Assembly: GCF_020510705.1 (NCBI RefSeq) | Contig: NZ_CP075184.1 | Coordinates: 1,798,001-1,862,000 of the forward strand | Direction: 5' to 3' | Length of the DNA stretch: 64,000 nucleotides | Source: Acidovorax radicis | GTDB taxonomy: Bacteria > Pseudomonadota > Gammaproteobacteria > Burkholderiales > Burkholderiaceae_C | Shown: piece after piece, positions 1-8,339 of the stretch | Position numbering within the stretch: the first letter of the stretch is position 1 | Layout: each line of letters opens with the position of its first letter | Position numbers and translations under genes: made by a program | Notes under the pieces: generated by a model | Told to the model about the DNA's origin: nothing | Seen by the model: only the letters and a program-made list of their open reading frames with translations | Database searches by the model: none

Positions 1-676
1 GCTCATAGCCATGGGCATGCAGGCGCCAAGCGATTCCATCCGAGGTGCTCAAGATCGTCGGCAAGTACGCGGTGTCTCGCCTGAGAATCACGGGCACGTG
101 CAACATGCCACCTTCCTCAATGCCGGTTTGACCGACCAATTGGATGGTGCACCCCGCTGGCAGTGGCAACCGGTACGTCGCGGCCAGACTCCAGGCGCTG
201 GCATCTGTGCTGGTCAGGATGGCGATGTTGCCGGTCGTGTCATATCCAAAGGCGATAAATTTGCCCCCCACCGTGTACAGGCGGCTGATGGGCAGGTGCG
301 TCATCGCACAGGCCGCACCAAGGGCCGTGCTTGCACCCGTGAAGTTCACGCCATCCACGCTGACAGCCGCGCGGCTGTTGATGCCTGATGGAGCCACAGC
401 CAGATAGCGAGTGCCGTTGTAGGCGAGCAAGGAGTAGCTTTGGCTCGCGAAGGTCCCGTCAGGAAACGACGACGCCGGCATAAACGCTTGCGTGGTCGCG
501 TTCCAGCGGTAAAACGACCCAGAACTAGCCGGGGTGTATTGGTACATCAAAAATTCGCCTGCCTTCAACACATACAGTGGCCCCGATGCGACGATGGTCC
601 ACGCTACGCCGTTGTTGACCGAGCGATACTCCCTGGCGCCGTTCAGGCGCCCTTCGCGCCGCTGGGTGTGTGCGGG
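1..676 (-). CDS. Phage tail-type protein, partial (runs off left edge)
   Basis: Reading the minus strand directly downstream of the capsid stop codon, an open frame of about 225 codons continues to position 1. It is rich in Gly, Ser, Thr and aromatic residues, with repeated units such as STSDGIAWRLH, STDASAWSLA and SVNNGVAWTI. These resemble short beta-strand blades seen in tail or host-interaction proteins, so the tail assignment is inference from composition and repeat style. No convincing start codon or ribosome binding site is present. The frame is the same as the capsid frame, separated only by its TGA. This suggests the 5' part was lost by deletion, or that a start lies internally at the Met near position 555. 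Confidence 0.45.
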
Positions 677-1381
677 TCAGGCCACCACGGCCTTGGTGAA
701 GGCGCGGCAGTCGGTCACTGCGCCGCCGTAAATGTGGCGAATCTTGTAAGTCAGCTTGTCGGCAGAGAACATGGAGCCCACGTTGGGCGTGTCCTGCACA
801 AACAACTCAGGCTCTTGTCGGCCGTCCAGGAAGCCCATCTCAATGCCTGGGATGTCGGCCGGATCAGCAGCCGTGCACCAGTCGTTGGCATCGGTCCAGT
901 ACCAGACGGGAATGATGTTCATCGTCAGCGACTGGATGAACGTCTTCTCGTTGTTGGTGGACAGCTTGAACAGGTCGACGGCGGCCTCCTGCAGGTCGGC
1001 AGGCACCACCAGACGGGTGGGGGCAATGCCGATGCGGTCGTTACTGCTCAGCTCGGTCTGCTTGAGCATTGCCAGGCGGTGCACCGCCAGCTCGGCCTTG
1101 GACAGGGCCGCCGTGAACAGGTTGCCGTGGTCCACATGGAACAGCGCCTTGGCGTCGTAGATCACCGCATTGCTGCGCAGGAAGTCGAACACGAACTTGG
1201 CGAGCGTGCGCTTGGCGGCGCGCGACAGCTTGGTGGGGATGCGGCGGATCACACCCACGTCGTCGTTCTTGATCATCTCCAGCGTCACTTCTTCCTTGCC
1301 ACCGCGCTTGTCTGCCTTGTAGGTGGCCTCTTCGTCGCTCGGGCTGGTCAGCGCCTGGTAGTCAGCGCCTTCTGCCACCAC
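677..1381 (-). pseudogene. Phage major capsid protein, C-terminal fragment
   Basis: The 234-residue product has the conserved C-terminal half of the capsid part of ClpP-like prohead protease/major capsid fusion proteins: DDVGVIRRIPTKLSRAAKRT, FVFDFLRSNAVIYDAKALFH and the closing HIYGGAVTDCRAF. In-frame codons read upstream of the nominal GTG (YGDLPVVAEGADYQ), so homology starts before the start codon, inside the overlapping upstream reading frame. A whole capsid should be several hundred residues longer. The gene is therefore an N-terminally truncated fragment out of frame with the piece before it. A short distance downstream the tail-type frame begins without its own start. Confidence 0.75.
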
Positions 1382-1731
1382 GGGCAGGTCGCCATAACCA
1401 CGTACTGCTCGACCACCTCGATGGGAGCACCCAACACGACCTGGTCAGACCCAGCCACATGCTTGAACGAATAGGCGTACTGGAAGTGCTTACCGTCCAG
1501 CTCGATCACGGCGCGGTCGCTGTAGATGGCCGACAGGCTGCAATACCGACGCTGCTCGGGCAAGCGACCGCTGTTGATCTGCTCGGAGATCGCAGCGCGC
1601 ACTACGTCGATGAGCTGGCGGAAGTCGCGCTCCGGGGCAGCAGCGGCTTCGCGCAGTGCGGCATCCACCGCCGCACCCGTGCGCAGACCACCGCAGGCCG
1701 CCAGCGCCGCAATGAGTTGAGCCCAGTTCAT
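1348..1731 (-). pseudogene. Prohead-protease-like fragment, frame-shifted into capsid
   Basis: The 127-residue frame includes RRYCSLSAIYSDRAVIELDG and ends with VVMATCPWWQKALTTRR. The core resembles the linker or protease side of phage head maturation proteins, judged from its place just before the capsid fragment; the family match is tentative. The two frames overlap by 34 bases, and a -1 slip around 1395 would give YVVRGYGDLPVVAEG and continue into the capsid. This could be a mutation scar, a deletion join or, less likely, programmed frameshifting. There is no obvious slippery heptamer at the join. It starts 7 bases after the stop of the 79-residue gene upstream. Confidence 0.5.
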
Positions 1732-1738
1732 GCTGGGC

Positions 1739-1978
1739 TTACTCGCCTGCGTCGGTCAGCTTCTGGCCGTCCTTGGTGACAACGACCACGTATGTGCCGT
1801 AGTCGCGGAAGGACAGGACCTCGGAGGCCTCGACGGCCACCTTCTTGGGGCGGTGGATTTTGGCGCCATCTTTGCCGTCGACGTACTCGACAACGGTGCG
1901 CTTGACGCGCTTGGCGGCCTCGGCCGCTGTCATCTGCTTGGCTTCAGCAGCGGGGTCTTTGGCGTTAGGGTCGGACAT
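1739..1978 (-). CDS. Small hypothetical phage protein
   Basis: This 79-residue protein begins MSDPNAKDPAAEAKQMTAAE, has a basic middle (AAKRVKRTVVEYVDGKDG) and ends in a beta-like FRDYGTYVVVVTKDGQKLTD. It sits directly ahead of the protease/capsid fragments on the same strand, the usual place for small head-module proteins. I recognise no domain and assign no function. It appears intact, with an ATG start and an upstream GGAGTGATC-like stretch as a weak ribosome binding site. Confidence 0.6.
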   Translation of the reverse strand: MSDPNAKDPAAEAKQMTAAEAAKRVKRTVVEYVDGKDGAKIHRPKKVAVEASEVLSFRDYGTYVVVVTKDGQKLTDAGE

Positions 1979-2095
1979 TGATCACTCCATCGGATGGGCC
2001 GCAACAGCGCGGCGGTTTTGATGGAGTGACTGTGCCGGGGGGAGGCACAAAAACTAAGGCCAGCATCTGCTGGCCCTAGTCCACGAGATGGTTGC

Positions 2096-3151
2096 CTACG
2101 AGATTCCAAGTAGCTGAGCGGCGCTAACCTTTGGTATCGGACTCGTACCCGTCGAGGCGACCCGTTCTCCAAAAACGCTAACGCAAGAAGCGATAGCTTG
2201 TTCAAATAGAGCATTTTGCTGGGCTGCTGATTGAACCCAGCGATGATGAAGAGGAAGACCACCAGAGCAACCGGTGGTAATGAGTACTTCAAGTCCCGCT
2301 TCAAGCGGTTCAGTAAACGTAAACTTTAGTCTCGCAGTATCTTGCTGCGAGTAAGGGCCTACACGGTTACCCTCCAGCGCCAAACATGCGCCACGGCGAT
2401 GCACTAGCGGCGCGTCAGTTTGCCAACGAGCACCGTCAGCGGGAAAAACCTCCAGCTTGGACGTTTCGCCACCTATGCTGCGCACGTCCCATGCAACAAA
2501 AGCGTCTCTGGCTACGACAGGTGATTCATTACATAGTACAAGTCTTACGCAGACCTCAATCAGACGTTCTCCGCGCGCGTAAACATAGTTGGCATATTCG
2601 ATGACATAGTCGGGAAAGACACTCGCGTTTGGACGGCGACCAAACATGCCCGCCAATATGACGTGTGGCACGGGTTTAAAGCTGGATCCTGAGCGGAAGT
2701 AATATGTGCCGTCAATCACTGAGTGATGAGGAGCCCCTTGGCTGTGCGGCACCAACGTTGCCACATACCCTGCGTTTTCTCCAGTGCGAATCGGGTGAGA
2801 TCGCACCCCTGTCATTGACGGGGTCGTGAGGCCCGATACAGCGTCGTCAATCCAACCGGCAAACCTAACGGCATTCTCGAGCGGCTTTCGCTCACATGCC
2901 GCGTCGCTTCCTCTGCTGCTCCCCGTGCCGATGCCCCACACGATGAGACCACCCTCAGTGTTGCCGAAGCCAGAAAATGCTTTCCCGAGTATTTTTCGAT
3001 CATTGTCGTGAAGTTTCGTTCCGGCGCCGCTATCTGAAGATTGCTTGAAATCAAGAAAGGCTTCTTCGTTGTGCCTCTCTGCAATCATCCGCTCGATAGC
3101 ATCCACGCCGCCGGTCTCAAGCTTCCAAAAAAGGTCTTCCGCGCGTCCCAT
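2096..3151 (-). CDS. AlbA_2 (Schlafen-type) domain protein, prophage cargo
   Basis: The 351-residue protein has an N-terminal AlbA_2 domain at about residues 25-150, shown by EEAFLDFKQS, KAFSGFGNTEGGLIVWGIG and the later GTYYFRSGSS. Such domains bind nucleic acid or nucleotides and occur in transcription regulators and in some anti-phage proteins. The C-terminal 180 residues are unassigned. The ATG at 3151 is preferred over the one at 3187 because GGAGAG lies just upstream of it. Base composition is visibly lower in GC than the flanking phage genes, and the gene interrupts the head module between the gpF fragment and the 79-residue gene. It is therefore probably a later acquisition. A role in defence is inference only. 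Confidence 0.7.
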   Translation of the reverse strand: MGRAEDLFWKLETGGVDAIERMIAERHNEEAFLDFKQSSDSGAGTKLHDNDRKILGKAFSGFGNTEGGLIVWGIGTGSSRGSDAACERKPLENAVRFAGWIDDAVSGLTTPSMTGVRSHPIRTGENAGYVATLVPHSQGAPHHSVIDGTYYFRSGSSFKPVPHVILAGMFGRRPNASVFPDYVIEYANYVYARGERLIEVCVRLVLCNESPVVARDAFVAWDVRSIGGETSKLEVFPADGARWQTDAPLVHRRGACLALEGNRVGPYSQQDTARLKFTFTEPLEAGLEVLITTGCSGGLPLHHRWVQSAAQQNALFEQAIASCVSVFGERVASTGTSPIPKVSAAQLLGIS

Positions 3152-3185
3152 TTTTCTCTCCGTTCCTAAATTGGCTTCCCAAGTC

Positions 3186-3201
3186 ACCGTTCGGTAACGG
3201 T
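3186..3201 (-). promoter_or_regulatory. Palindromic site at the cargo gene promoter
   Basis: ACCGTT-CGGT-AACGGT is a perfect 6-bp inverted repeat with a 4-base centre, ending 34 bases before the preferred start of the AlbA_2 gene. A TATCCT on the minus strand (3203-3208) could be its -10 box. A second, longer-spaced inverted pair, CGCTTTAAA and TTTAAAGCG, flanks 3220-3290. The position fits an operator controlling the cargo gene, but no cognate regulator is identifiable. Confidence 0.35.
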
Positions 3202-3317
3202 CAGGATAGTGTTTAAACCCGCTTTAAATCGCCCGACGGGCTGGTTCGGCTGAAATTTCCAAGGGGTACCCGCACCAAACCTGTTTAAAGCGACGTAGCC
3301 CACGCCGCGCCAGCCCC

Positions 3318-3929
3318 TCACTCCTTGCGCCGCCCCGCCTTCTTCGCCGCCTGGTCAAGCGCCGCCTTCCTTCCATCCAGCTTCAGCTCCAGCTCGCTGA
3401 ACGGCTTGGCCCCAGGCGTGGCCACAGCCCATCCCTTTATATATGGGATAGCAATGCACCCGCAGTTGATCACCTGCTCGGGTGGGGCCTTGGGGTCGTG
3501 GGGGCACTGCATCAGGTCGATGCCGCCCCCTGCGTTGGGCACTTTGAAAGCCTTGTCGGCATCCACCACCTGACCGTCCATCAGGTCATGTGTCCAACGG
3601 CTGTGAATCTTGCCGCTGCGCCGCCACTGTTTGCCCAGGCCTGGCACCAGGGGCGCGGCCTGCACCAGGCGCTCGTTGGCGGCCACGGCAAAGGCGCGGC
3701 TGACCTCGGTACGAACGATGGTGGTGGCCCTCCTCGTCGATTCACTCTCCAGCAAAGCCTGGATTGCCTTGATGGCCTGGAAGGGGGTGATCCCCCCCAC
3801 GGTGACCAGGCCGAGCTGCTGACCGATCTTGCCCAGGGCCTCGGTGGCTACATTGTTCAAGCGCTCATGGGCAAAGGTGCGCATGGCAGCCAGCACCCGG
3901 GCATCGAGTGCGCCCAGTCGCATCTCCAC
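3318..3929 (-). pseudogene. Mu gpF-like head morphogenesis protein, C-terminal fragment
   Basis: The 203-residue product carries hallmarks of the Mu gpF / SPP1 gp7 minor head protein family: RATTIVRTEVSRAFAVAA, KQWRRSGKIHSRWTHDLMDG and EQVINCGC. Family members are usually 400 residues or more. The same frame stays open upstream to a stop near 4021 (codons reading RAAWQQGEDLVDKPLGAAGL), so coding homology reaches into the start of the divergent MuA gene before being cut. The gene is therefore N-terminally truncated at the junction with the transposase module. The nominal GTG start at 3929 is arbitrary. Confidence 0.75.
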
Positions 3930-3974
3930 GCCCAGGCCTGCAGCGCCCAGGGGCTTGTCTACTAGGTCTTCGCC

Positions 3975-6014
3975 TTGCTGCCAGGCAGCGCGCAGCGCCT
4001 GGTGTCCTTCGCCCCGCCGCAGTCACCGCTGCCCGCGCCACTCGTGCCCATGCCCGAGCCAACGCGCCGCCCGCCCAGCCTGACCGACAAGGCCACCGCA
4101 GACGCTCGCATGCTGCTGGTCAATATGGTGCTGGACCTGGAGCCACTGCACGGCGTCAAGCGCGCTTGCGCCACGGTGGCGTTGCAGTTTGCCAGCGGCC
4201 AGGCCAGCACCGATCTGCAAGCCACAGCCCGCGCCGCCAACCAGCGTGCCCGTGCCGACCAGGTCAGCGCCCGCACGCTGGAACGCTACCTCTCCATCTA
4301 CCGCACCAATGGCTGGTGGGGCCTGCTGCCAGCACCCGCGCCCGAAACCTCGCTCAACAACATAGAGCAAGACGTAGCCGCTGTGCTGGGCCTGTTTCAC
4401 AGCCGCGATGCACGCTTTCGCAAGCTCTCGGGTGCGGCCAAAGAAGTGACCCGCCAACTCGGCCGTGACTTCGATACCTGGAATGCGCTTTACGCCCGCG
4501 CCCGTCGCGCCCTGGACAAGCTGGGCAAGAACCACCAGGCCAGCGTGCTCTTGATCAAGGCCCGTCATGCACCCGGCGCGCAGCGCGATGCCAAGCTGCC
4601 CTTTAAACACCGCGATACCAGCATGCTGGACGCCAACGATGTCTGGCTGATCGACGGACACACGGTCAAAGCCAAGGTGCGCCACCCCGACCACGGGGCC
4701 CCGTTTGCCCCAGAGCTGACGATCTGTATCGACGCTGCCACCCGTCTGCTCACTGGCTGGTCAGTCAACCTGTCGGAAAACGTCCGCGCGGTGGGTGATT
4801 CTCTGCGCCATGGCGTGGGCCAATGGGGCGTGCCCGCCATCCTCTACGGCGACAACGGTGCGGGCGAAACAGCCAAGCAGATGGATTGCCCGATCGACGG
4901 CTTTTGTGCGCGCCTGGGTATCGACCATCGCACCGGCATCCCTGGCAAGCCGCAAGGCCACGGCATTGTGGAGCGTGTGCACCAAACGCTGGGTATCAAC
5001 CTGGCCCGCCAGTTCGGCAGCTACCAGGGGCGCGATGTGGACGGCGGCACCTTCCGCAAGGTGGCGGCCGAGCTTGCCAAAGAGCAGCGTGCTGTGCGCC
5101 GCGCCGAGCAAACCGGCGAGGTGGTGGTGCTGAGCAAAAAGGTTCCGACCTGGCAGCAGTTCATCGACGCGGTCAAACAAGCCGTGCACGAATACAACCA
5201 CGAGCACCGTCACCGTAGCCTGCCCAAGCGGGCAGACGGAAAGCACATGACGCCCGTCGAAGCATGGGCCGCCAAGATCAAGCCAGAAGAGCAGATCACG
5301 CTGACGCAAAAGGAACTGCGCCAGATGTTCATGCCCGCCGTGTTGCGCACAGCCCAGCGCGGCCAGGTGACGTTCTTCAATCAGACCTATGCAGCACCAG
5401 AACTGATGCGGCGCGATGTGGATGGCCGCCAGGTGAGCGTGCGCTACGACATCCACGATCCCAGCTTTGTGCAGGTGTACACGCTTCAGGGCGAGTTCGT
5501 CTGCGAGGCCCTGTTCGACGCCAGCCGCCTGGCTATGTACCCGACTCCCGTCATTGACATGGCGAAAGACAAGCGGGTGCAGGCCGCCATCAAACGCCGC
5601 CAGCAACAGATCGATACGGCTCTGCGCGAGCTGCGCCCCACCGTGGTGGGTGCTGACGACAACGTTTACCTGTCAGGGCCTGCCGCCCCAGAGGCGCTGC
5701 CCTTCGTGGAGGTTGTTTCCTCCGTCCCTCCCTCTCTTGCCTCCACCGGCGAGGCTGCGCAATCGCAAACCGCAGGGCTTGCGCTTACGGGTGCAGCTTC
5801 GGACAGGCCTTTCTTCGACACGTTCAGCGACCGCTACGAGTGGCTTATCGCCCATCGCAGCGCTTGGTCGGAACAAGACATCGCTTGGCTGCACGCCTAT
5901 GTGGCCAGCGATGACTACGAGGGGCTGGCTGGCTACTACGCGGCGCGGGGCTTGGAGTGGGATGACGCGGGCCTGAACGGTAAAGACATGCCCGGTTTTA
6001 AGAGTGCTCTGTGA
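3975..6014 (+). CDS. Mu-like transposase MuA, N-terminally truncated
   Basis: This DDE recombinase catalyses strand transfer during replicative transposition of Mu-type phages. Counting from the ATG at 4050, the catalytic acids are probably D202 (VWLIDGHT), D268 (ILYGDNG) and E308 (GHGIVERVHQ). The Mu transposase C-terminal beta-barrel follows at about 410-480. In phage Mu the first Asp is residue 269, so about 67 N-terminal residues, equal to the enhancer-binding winged-helix domain, are absent. An in-frame TAG at 3963 closes the frame upstream, right where the inverted gpF fragment ends. TTG 3975 and ATG 4050 are both possible starts and neither has a clear ribosome binding site. The last base overlaps MuB in a GTGA junction. 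Confidence 0.85.
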   Translation: MLPGSAQRLVSFAPPQSPLPAPLVPMPEPTRRPPSLTDKATADARMLLVNMVLDLEPLHGVKRACATVALQFASGQASTDLQATARAANQRARADQVSARTLERYLSIYRTNGWWGLLPAPAPETSLNNIEQDVAAVLGLFHSRDARFRKLSGAAKEVTRQLGRDFDTWNALYARARRALDKLGKNHQASVLLIKARHAPGAQRDAKLPFKHRDTSMLDANDVWLIDGHTVKAKVRHPDHGAPFAPELTICIDAATRLLTGWSVNLSENVRAVGDSLRHGVGQWGVPAILYGDNGAGETAKQMDCPIDGFCARLGIDHRTGIPGKPQGHGIVERVHQTLGINLARQFGSYQGRDVDGGTFRKVAAELAKEQRAVRRAEQTGEVVVLSKKVPTWQQFIDAVKQAVHEYNHEHRHRSLPKRADGKHMTPVEAWAAKIKPEEQITLTQKELRQMFMPAVLRTAQRGQVTFFNQTYAAPELMRRDVDGRQVSVRYDIHDPSFVQVYTLQGEFVCEALFDASRLAMYPTPVIDMAKDKRVQAAIKRRQQQIDTALRELRPTVVGADDNVYLSGPAAPEALPFVEVVSSVPPSLASTGEAAQSQTAGLALTGAASDRPFFDTFSDRYEWLIAHRSAWSEQDIAWLHAYVASDDYEGLAGYYAARGLEWDDAGLNGKDMPGFKSAL

Positions 6015-6814
6015 CGGCTGCAACCGTCACAGAGCTGCCTGAGTTGATTGAAGAGACCCAAACAAAAGGGGAATGTAAAGTGAAAAAAGGATTCGTGCAA
6101 ACCACAAACTTTCGGCTGCTCAAAGAGGCCGAGAAGATCGTCGCGCGCCGGGGTGCCCGCGAGGCAAGCTTGGTGCTGATCCAGGGCAAGTTCGGCATTG
6201 GCAAGTCCGAACTGACCGAGCGCTGGGCCAGCGAGAACGGACATGCGTTCATCCGCGCCAAAAAGGTATGGACCTCCCGCTCCATGCTGGAAGACGTGGC
6301 AACGGAGCTGGGATTGTCGGTGCGCGGATCGGCCAAGGACGTCGAGAACCGCATTGCCCAGCACTTGGCTCAGACCATGCAGGCTCTCATCATCGACGAG
6401 GCCGACTACCTGGCCGACATGAAGAGCGCGGCCAAGCTGGAGACCATTCGCGACATCTCCGATGTGACCGGCACCATGGTCTTCCTGGTCGGTATGGAGA
6501 ACTTCCCGGCCATCGTGCAGCGCTACGAGCACATCGCCAGCCGCGTGGCGCGCATCGTGCAGTTGCACCCTTTAAGCCTGATCGATGTGCAGGCCGCATG
6601 CAAGGCCAAAGCCGAGGTCGCTCTCACGCCCGCCCTGGTGGATCAGATCCACCGCGACAGCAAGGGCCGCATGCGCCACGTGCTCAACGCCATCGCCAAC
6701 ATCGAGGTTTGGGCCGAGGCCAATAGCTGGACTGAGGTGGATGTGTCCCACGTGAAGGGCAAGCCACTGTGCGCAGACTTCACTGGCCACCTGGCTGCGA
6801 ACAGGGGCGGTTGA
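6011..6814 (+). CDS. Mu-like target-selection ATPase MuB
   Basis: MuB is an AAA+ ATPase that coats target DNA, activates MuA and confers target immunity. The 267-residue protein has a Walker A (GKFGIGKSE, about residue 60), a Walker B (ALIIDEADYL, about 130) and a sensor-type arginine region (EHIASRVARIV). The C-terminal part (LVDQIHRDSKGRMRHVLNAI) fits the ATPase lid helix bundle. It starts with GTG overlapping the MuA stop, which is classic for MuA-MuB translational coupling. It looks intact. Confidence 0.88.
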   Translation: MTAATVTELPELIEETQTKGECKVKKGFVQTTNFRLLKEAEKIVARRGAREASLVLIQGKFGIGKSELTERWASENGHAFIRAKKVWTSRSMLEDVATELGLSVRGSAKDVENRIAQHLAQTMQALIIDEADYLADMKSAAKLETIRDISDVTGTMVFLVGMENFPAIVQRYEHIASRVARIVQLHPLSLIDVQAACKAKAEVALTPALVDQIHRDSKGRMRHVLNAIANIEVWAEANSWTEVDVSHVKGKPLCADFTGHLAANRGG

Positions 6815-6815
6815 T

Positions 6816-7487
6816 ATGAGCGCCCTGCAATGGTTCATCTTGCCAGCACTGGCGGCGCTCGCGCGCAACGCCAAGAACACAACCCGCGCTATCACTGCCC
6901 CAGAGCTGAGCGCTTGGGCCACCGATGCCCAGCTAGATTTCCCGCTCGGGATTGCCGAGCTGGCACTGGCTGCCCTGCAGCGGCATGGCTATGTACGTCC
7001 CTACGCGCAGTGCCATAACAAGAGGGGGGCCATCAACCGATGGTCCATCACACCCCAGGGCCTGCAGGCCGCCAAGGCTGTTTTACAGATGCTGCCTGGC
7101 GGTCCGGCGCCTGACGTCCAGGCACTGCCCACCCGCCTGTGGAACCTGCTGCGCATCCGCCGCCGCCTTACGGCAACCGAAGCGGCGCAAACGCTGGTCG
7201 ATGCCGACGACAACTTCGAGGCCCAAACCAAGCGCATCGGAGCGCTCCTCGCCGCGTGGGCCAAGTACGCACCCAAGACCCTCGTGGTAGCGCAAAAGCG
7301 CGAAGCAGGGCGCATTCGCTACGTCCTTCTCTCGGACCTGGGGCGCTGGCCTCCGCCGTCGCGTGCGGGGCAGATGCACCCCAGCACCTTTGCCTATGCG
7401 CGCGCCACACCATCGATGTTCCGCAAAAACCGCGAAGCCGAACTCCGCGTGGGTGAAGGCAAAGGGGAAGGGCGTGACGCGACATGA
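6816..7487 (+). CDS. Phage early-region protein, winged-helix-like
   Basis: The 223-residue protein starts 1 base after the MuB stop. Its N-terminal 80 residues (LALAALQRHGYVRPYAQ, RWSITPQGLQAAKAV) read like a winged helix with a beta-wing. A second unit, TRLWNLLRIRRRLTATEAAQTL followed by KRIGALLAAWAKYAP, looks like another helix-turn-helix. Proteins of this kind recur in the early operon of betaproteobacterial Mu-like prophages, with no known function. DNA binding is inference from fold-like pattern. Confidence 0.6.
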   Translation: MSALQWFILPALAALARNAKNTTRAITAPELSAWATDAQLDFPLGIAELALAALQRHGYVRPYAQCHNKRGAINRWSITPQGLQAAKAVLQMLPGGPAPDVQALPTRLWNLLRIRRRLTATEAAQTLVDADDNFEAQTKRIGALLAAWAKYAPKTLVVAQKREAGRIRYVLLSDLGRWPPPSRAGQMHPSTFAYARATPSMFRKNREAELRVGEGKGEGRDAT

Positions 7488-7933
7488 CGTATCCGCTTTC
7501 GTACATGAACGACCCATGGTTTTCACTTCTTCAATCACGCACGGAAGGCCAAGCGCGCACGCAGGTTGCCCGGCAGTTGGGCATCAGCCCTGCCACGTTG
7601 AGCCAGGTGCTCAACGGCAGCGGCCTCTACGGCGAGGGAAAGGCCAGCACATCGCGCGTTGCAGACAAGGTGACTCACACCTTCGGCCGCTACGTGTGCC
7701 CGCACCTCACAGAGGAGGCTGGGGGCGAGCCGCACGAAGTGACAGCCGATCAGTGCCGTGCCTACGCCCACCGCGCGGCACCCGCCACGCCGCGCGACAT
7801 GAAGCACTGGCAGGCCTGCCGCCAGTGCCCCCACAAGGCCGCGAGCGCCCCTCCGGTGCCACGCGCCATCCAGCCACGCAACAAGGTGATCCCCATCCAA
7901 CCCATCCAACCCATCCAAACGGAGGCTTTGTGA
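7484..7933 (+). CDS. Cro/CI-type helix-turn-helix phage protein
   Basis: It overlaps the previous gene by ATGA. Residues 20-45 (TQVARQLGISPATLSQVLNG) form a readable helix-turn-helix of the lambda-repressor type. The middle contains His and Cys pairs (CPHLTEE, ADQCRAYAH, ACRQCPHKA) that could hold a metal ion. The C-terminus ends in repeated Pro-Ile-Gln units encoded by a 9-base tandem repeat (7887-7918). The product of 149 residues is probably a DNA-binding early protein. It may be the only repressor-like gene in the remnant, though it lies inside the operon and not upstream of MuA. Confidence 0.6.
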   Translation: MTYPLSYMNDPWFSLLQSRTEGQARTQVARQLGISPATLSQVLNGSGLYGEGKASTSRVADKVTHTFGRYVCPHLTEEAGGEPHEVTADQCRAYAHRAAPATPRDMKHWQACRQCPHKAASAPPVPRAIQPRNKVIPIQPIQPIQTEAL

Positions 7934-8157
7934 ACCTTTTAAAGACCATCGTCATCGGCGGCCCTGTGGGTTTGGCCCACGCCCTGCGCGAAGCCTGGGT
8001 AGCCCGCCGCGTTCGCAGTATCTCTACCTACATGGACCGTGAGCGCGATTTGCATCGTGAGCACATGGCGCAACTGCGTGCCGAGCTGGATGCCATGCAG
8101 GCAAAACAGGTCAGTTCCACAGCGCGCGCTGCGAGCTTCTGGAAGGGGTTGTCGTGA
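7930..8157 (+). CDS. Small hypothetical phage protein with C-terminal helix
   Basis: A GTG start overlaps the preceding stop (GTGA) and gives 75 residues. The N-terminus (NLLKTIVIGGPVGLAHAL) is hydrophobic. The rest (RERDLHREHMAQLRAELDAM) is a charged amphipathic helix likely to form a coiled coil. The start choice rests on the GTGA coupling, which matches the genes on both sides. No family recognised. Confidence 0.5.
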   Translation: MNLLKTIVIGGPVGLAHALREAWVARRVRSISTYMDRERDLHREHMAQLRAELDAMQAKQVSSTARAASFWKGLS

Positions 8158-8339
8158 TCACTACCCAACCCAACTACCAGCGGCCCCCGCTGCGCTGGAT
8201 CACGCGCCGGGCCCGGTGTCTGCAAAACGGCTTCGGCGTTGCCCGCCGAGAAGCCATCCGATTTGCTGCCATCGACTACGCCTGGTTCACCGGCATGCGC
8301 GGCCTCACACTGATTCAAGGGGGGCGCAGCCATGGCTAA
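8154..8339 (+). CDS. Small hypothetical phage protein
   Basis: This 61-residue basic protein (RWITRRARCLQNGFGVARRE) starts at a GTG that overlaps the previous stop by four bases, and its end overlaps the next gene by eight bases. The tight coupling in the early operon is the main reason to accept it as a gene. It is Arg-rich with two aromatic clusters. Function unknown. Confidence 0.45.
   Translation: MITTQPNYQRPPLRWITRRARCLQNGFGVARREAIRFAAIDYAWFTGMRGLTLIQGGRSHG

Noticed and set aside
11..731. Plus-strand frames in the first 730 bases
   Set aside because: The minus strand reads continuously with phage-like repeats, so these are shadows.
1381..1400. Programmed -1 frameshift joining protease-like and capsid frames
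   Set aside because: No slippery heptamer or downstream RNA structure is evident at the join, and neighbouring genes are also truncated, so mutation or deletion is simpler.
7887..7918. Short tandem repeat as a CRISPR fragment
   Set aside because: The 9-base units have no spacers and lie inside a gene; no cas genes are present.
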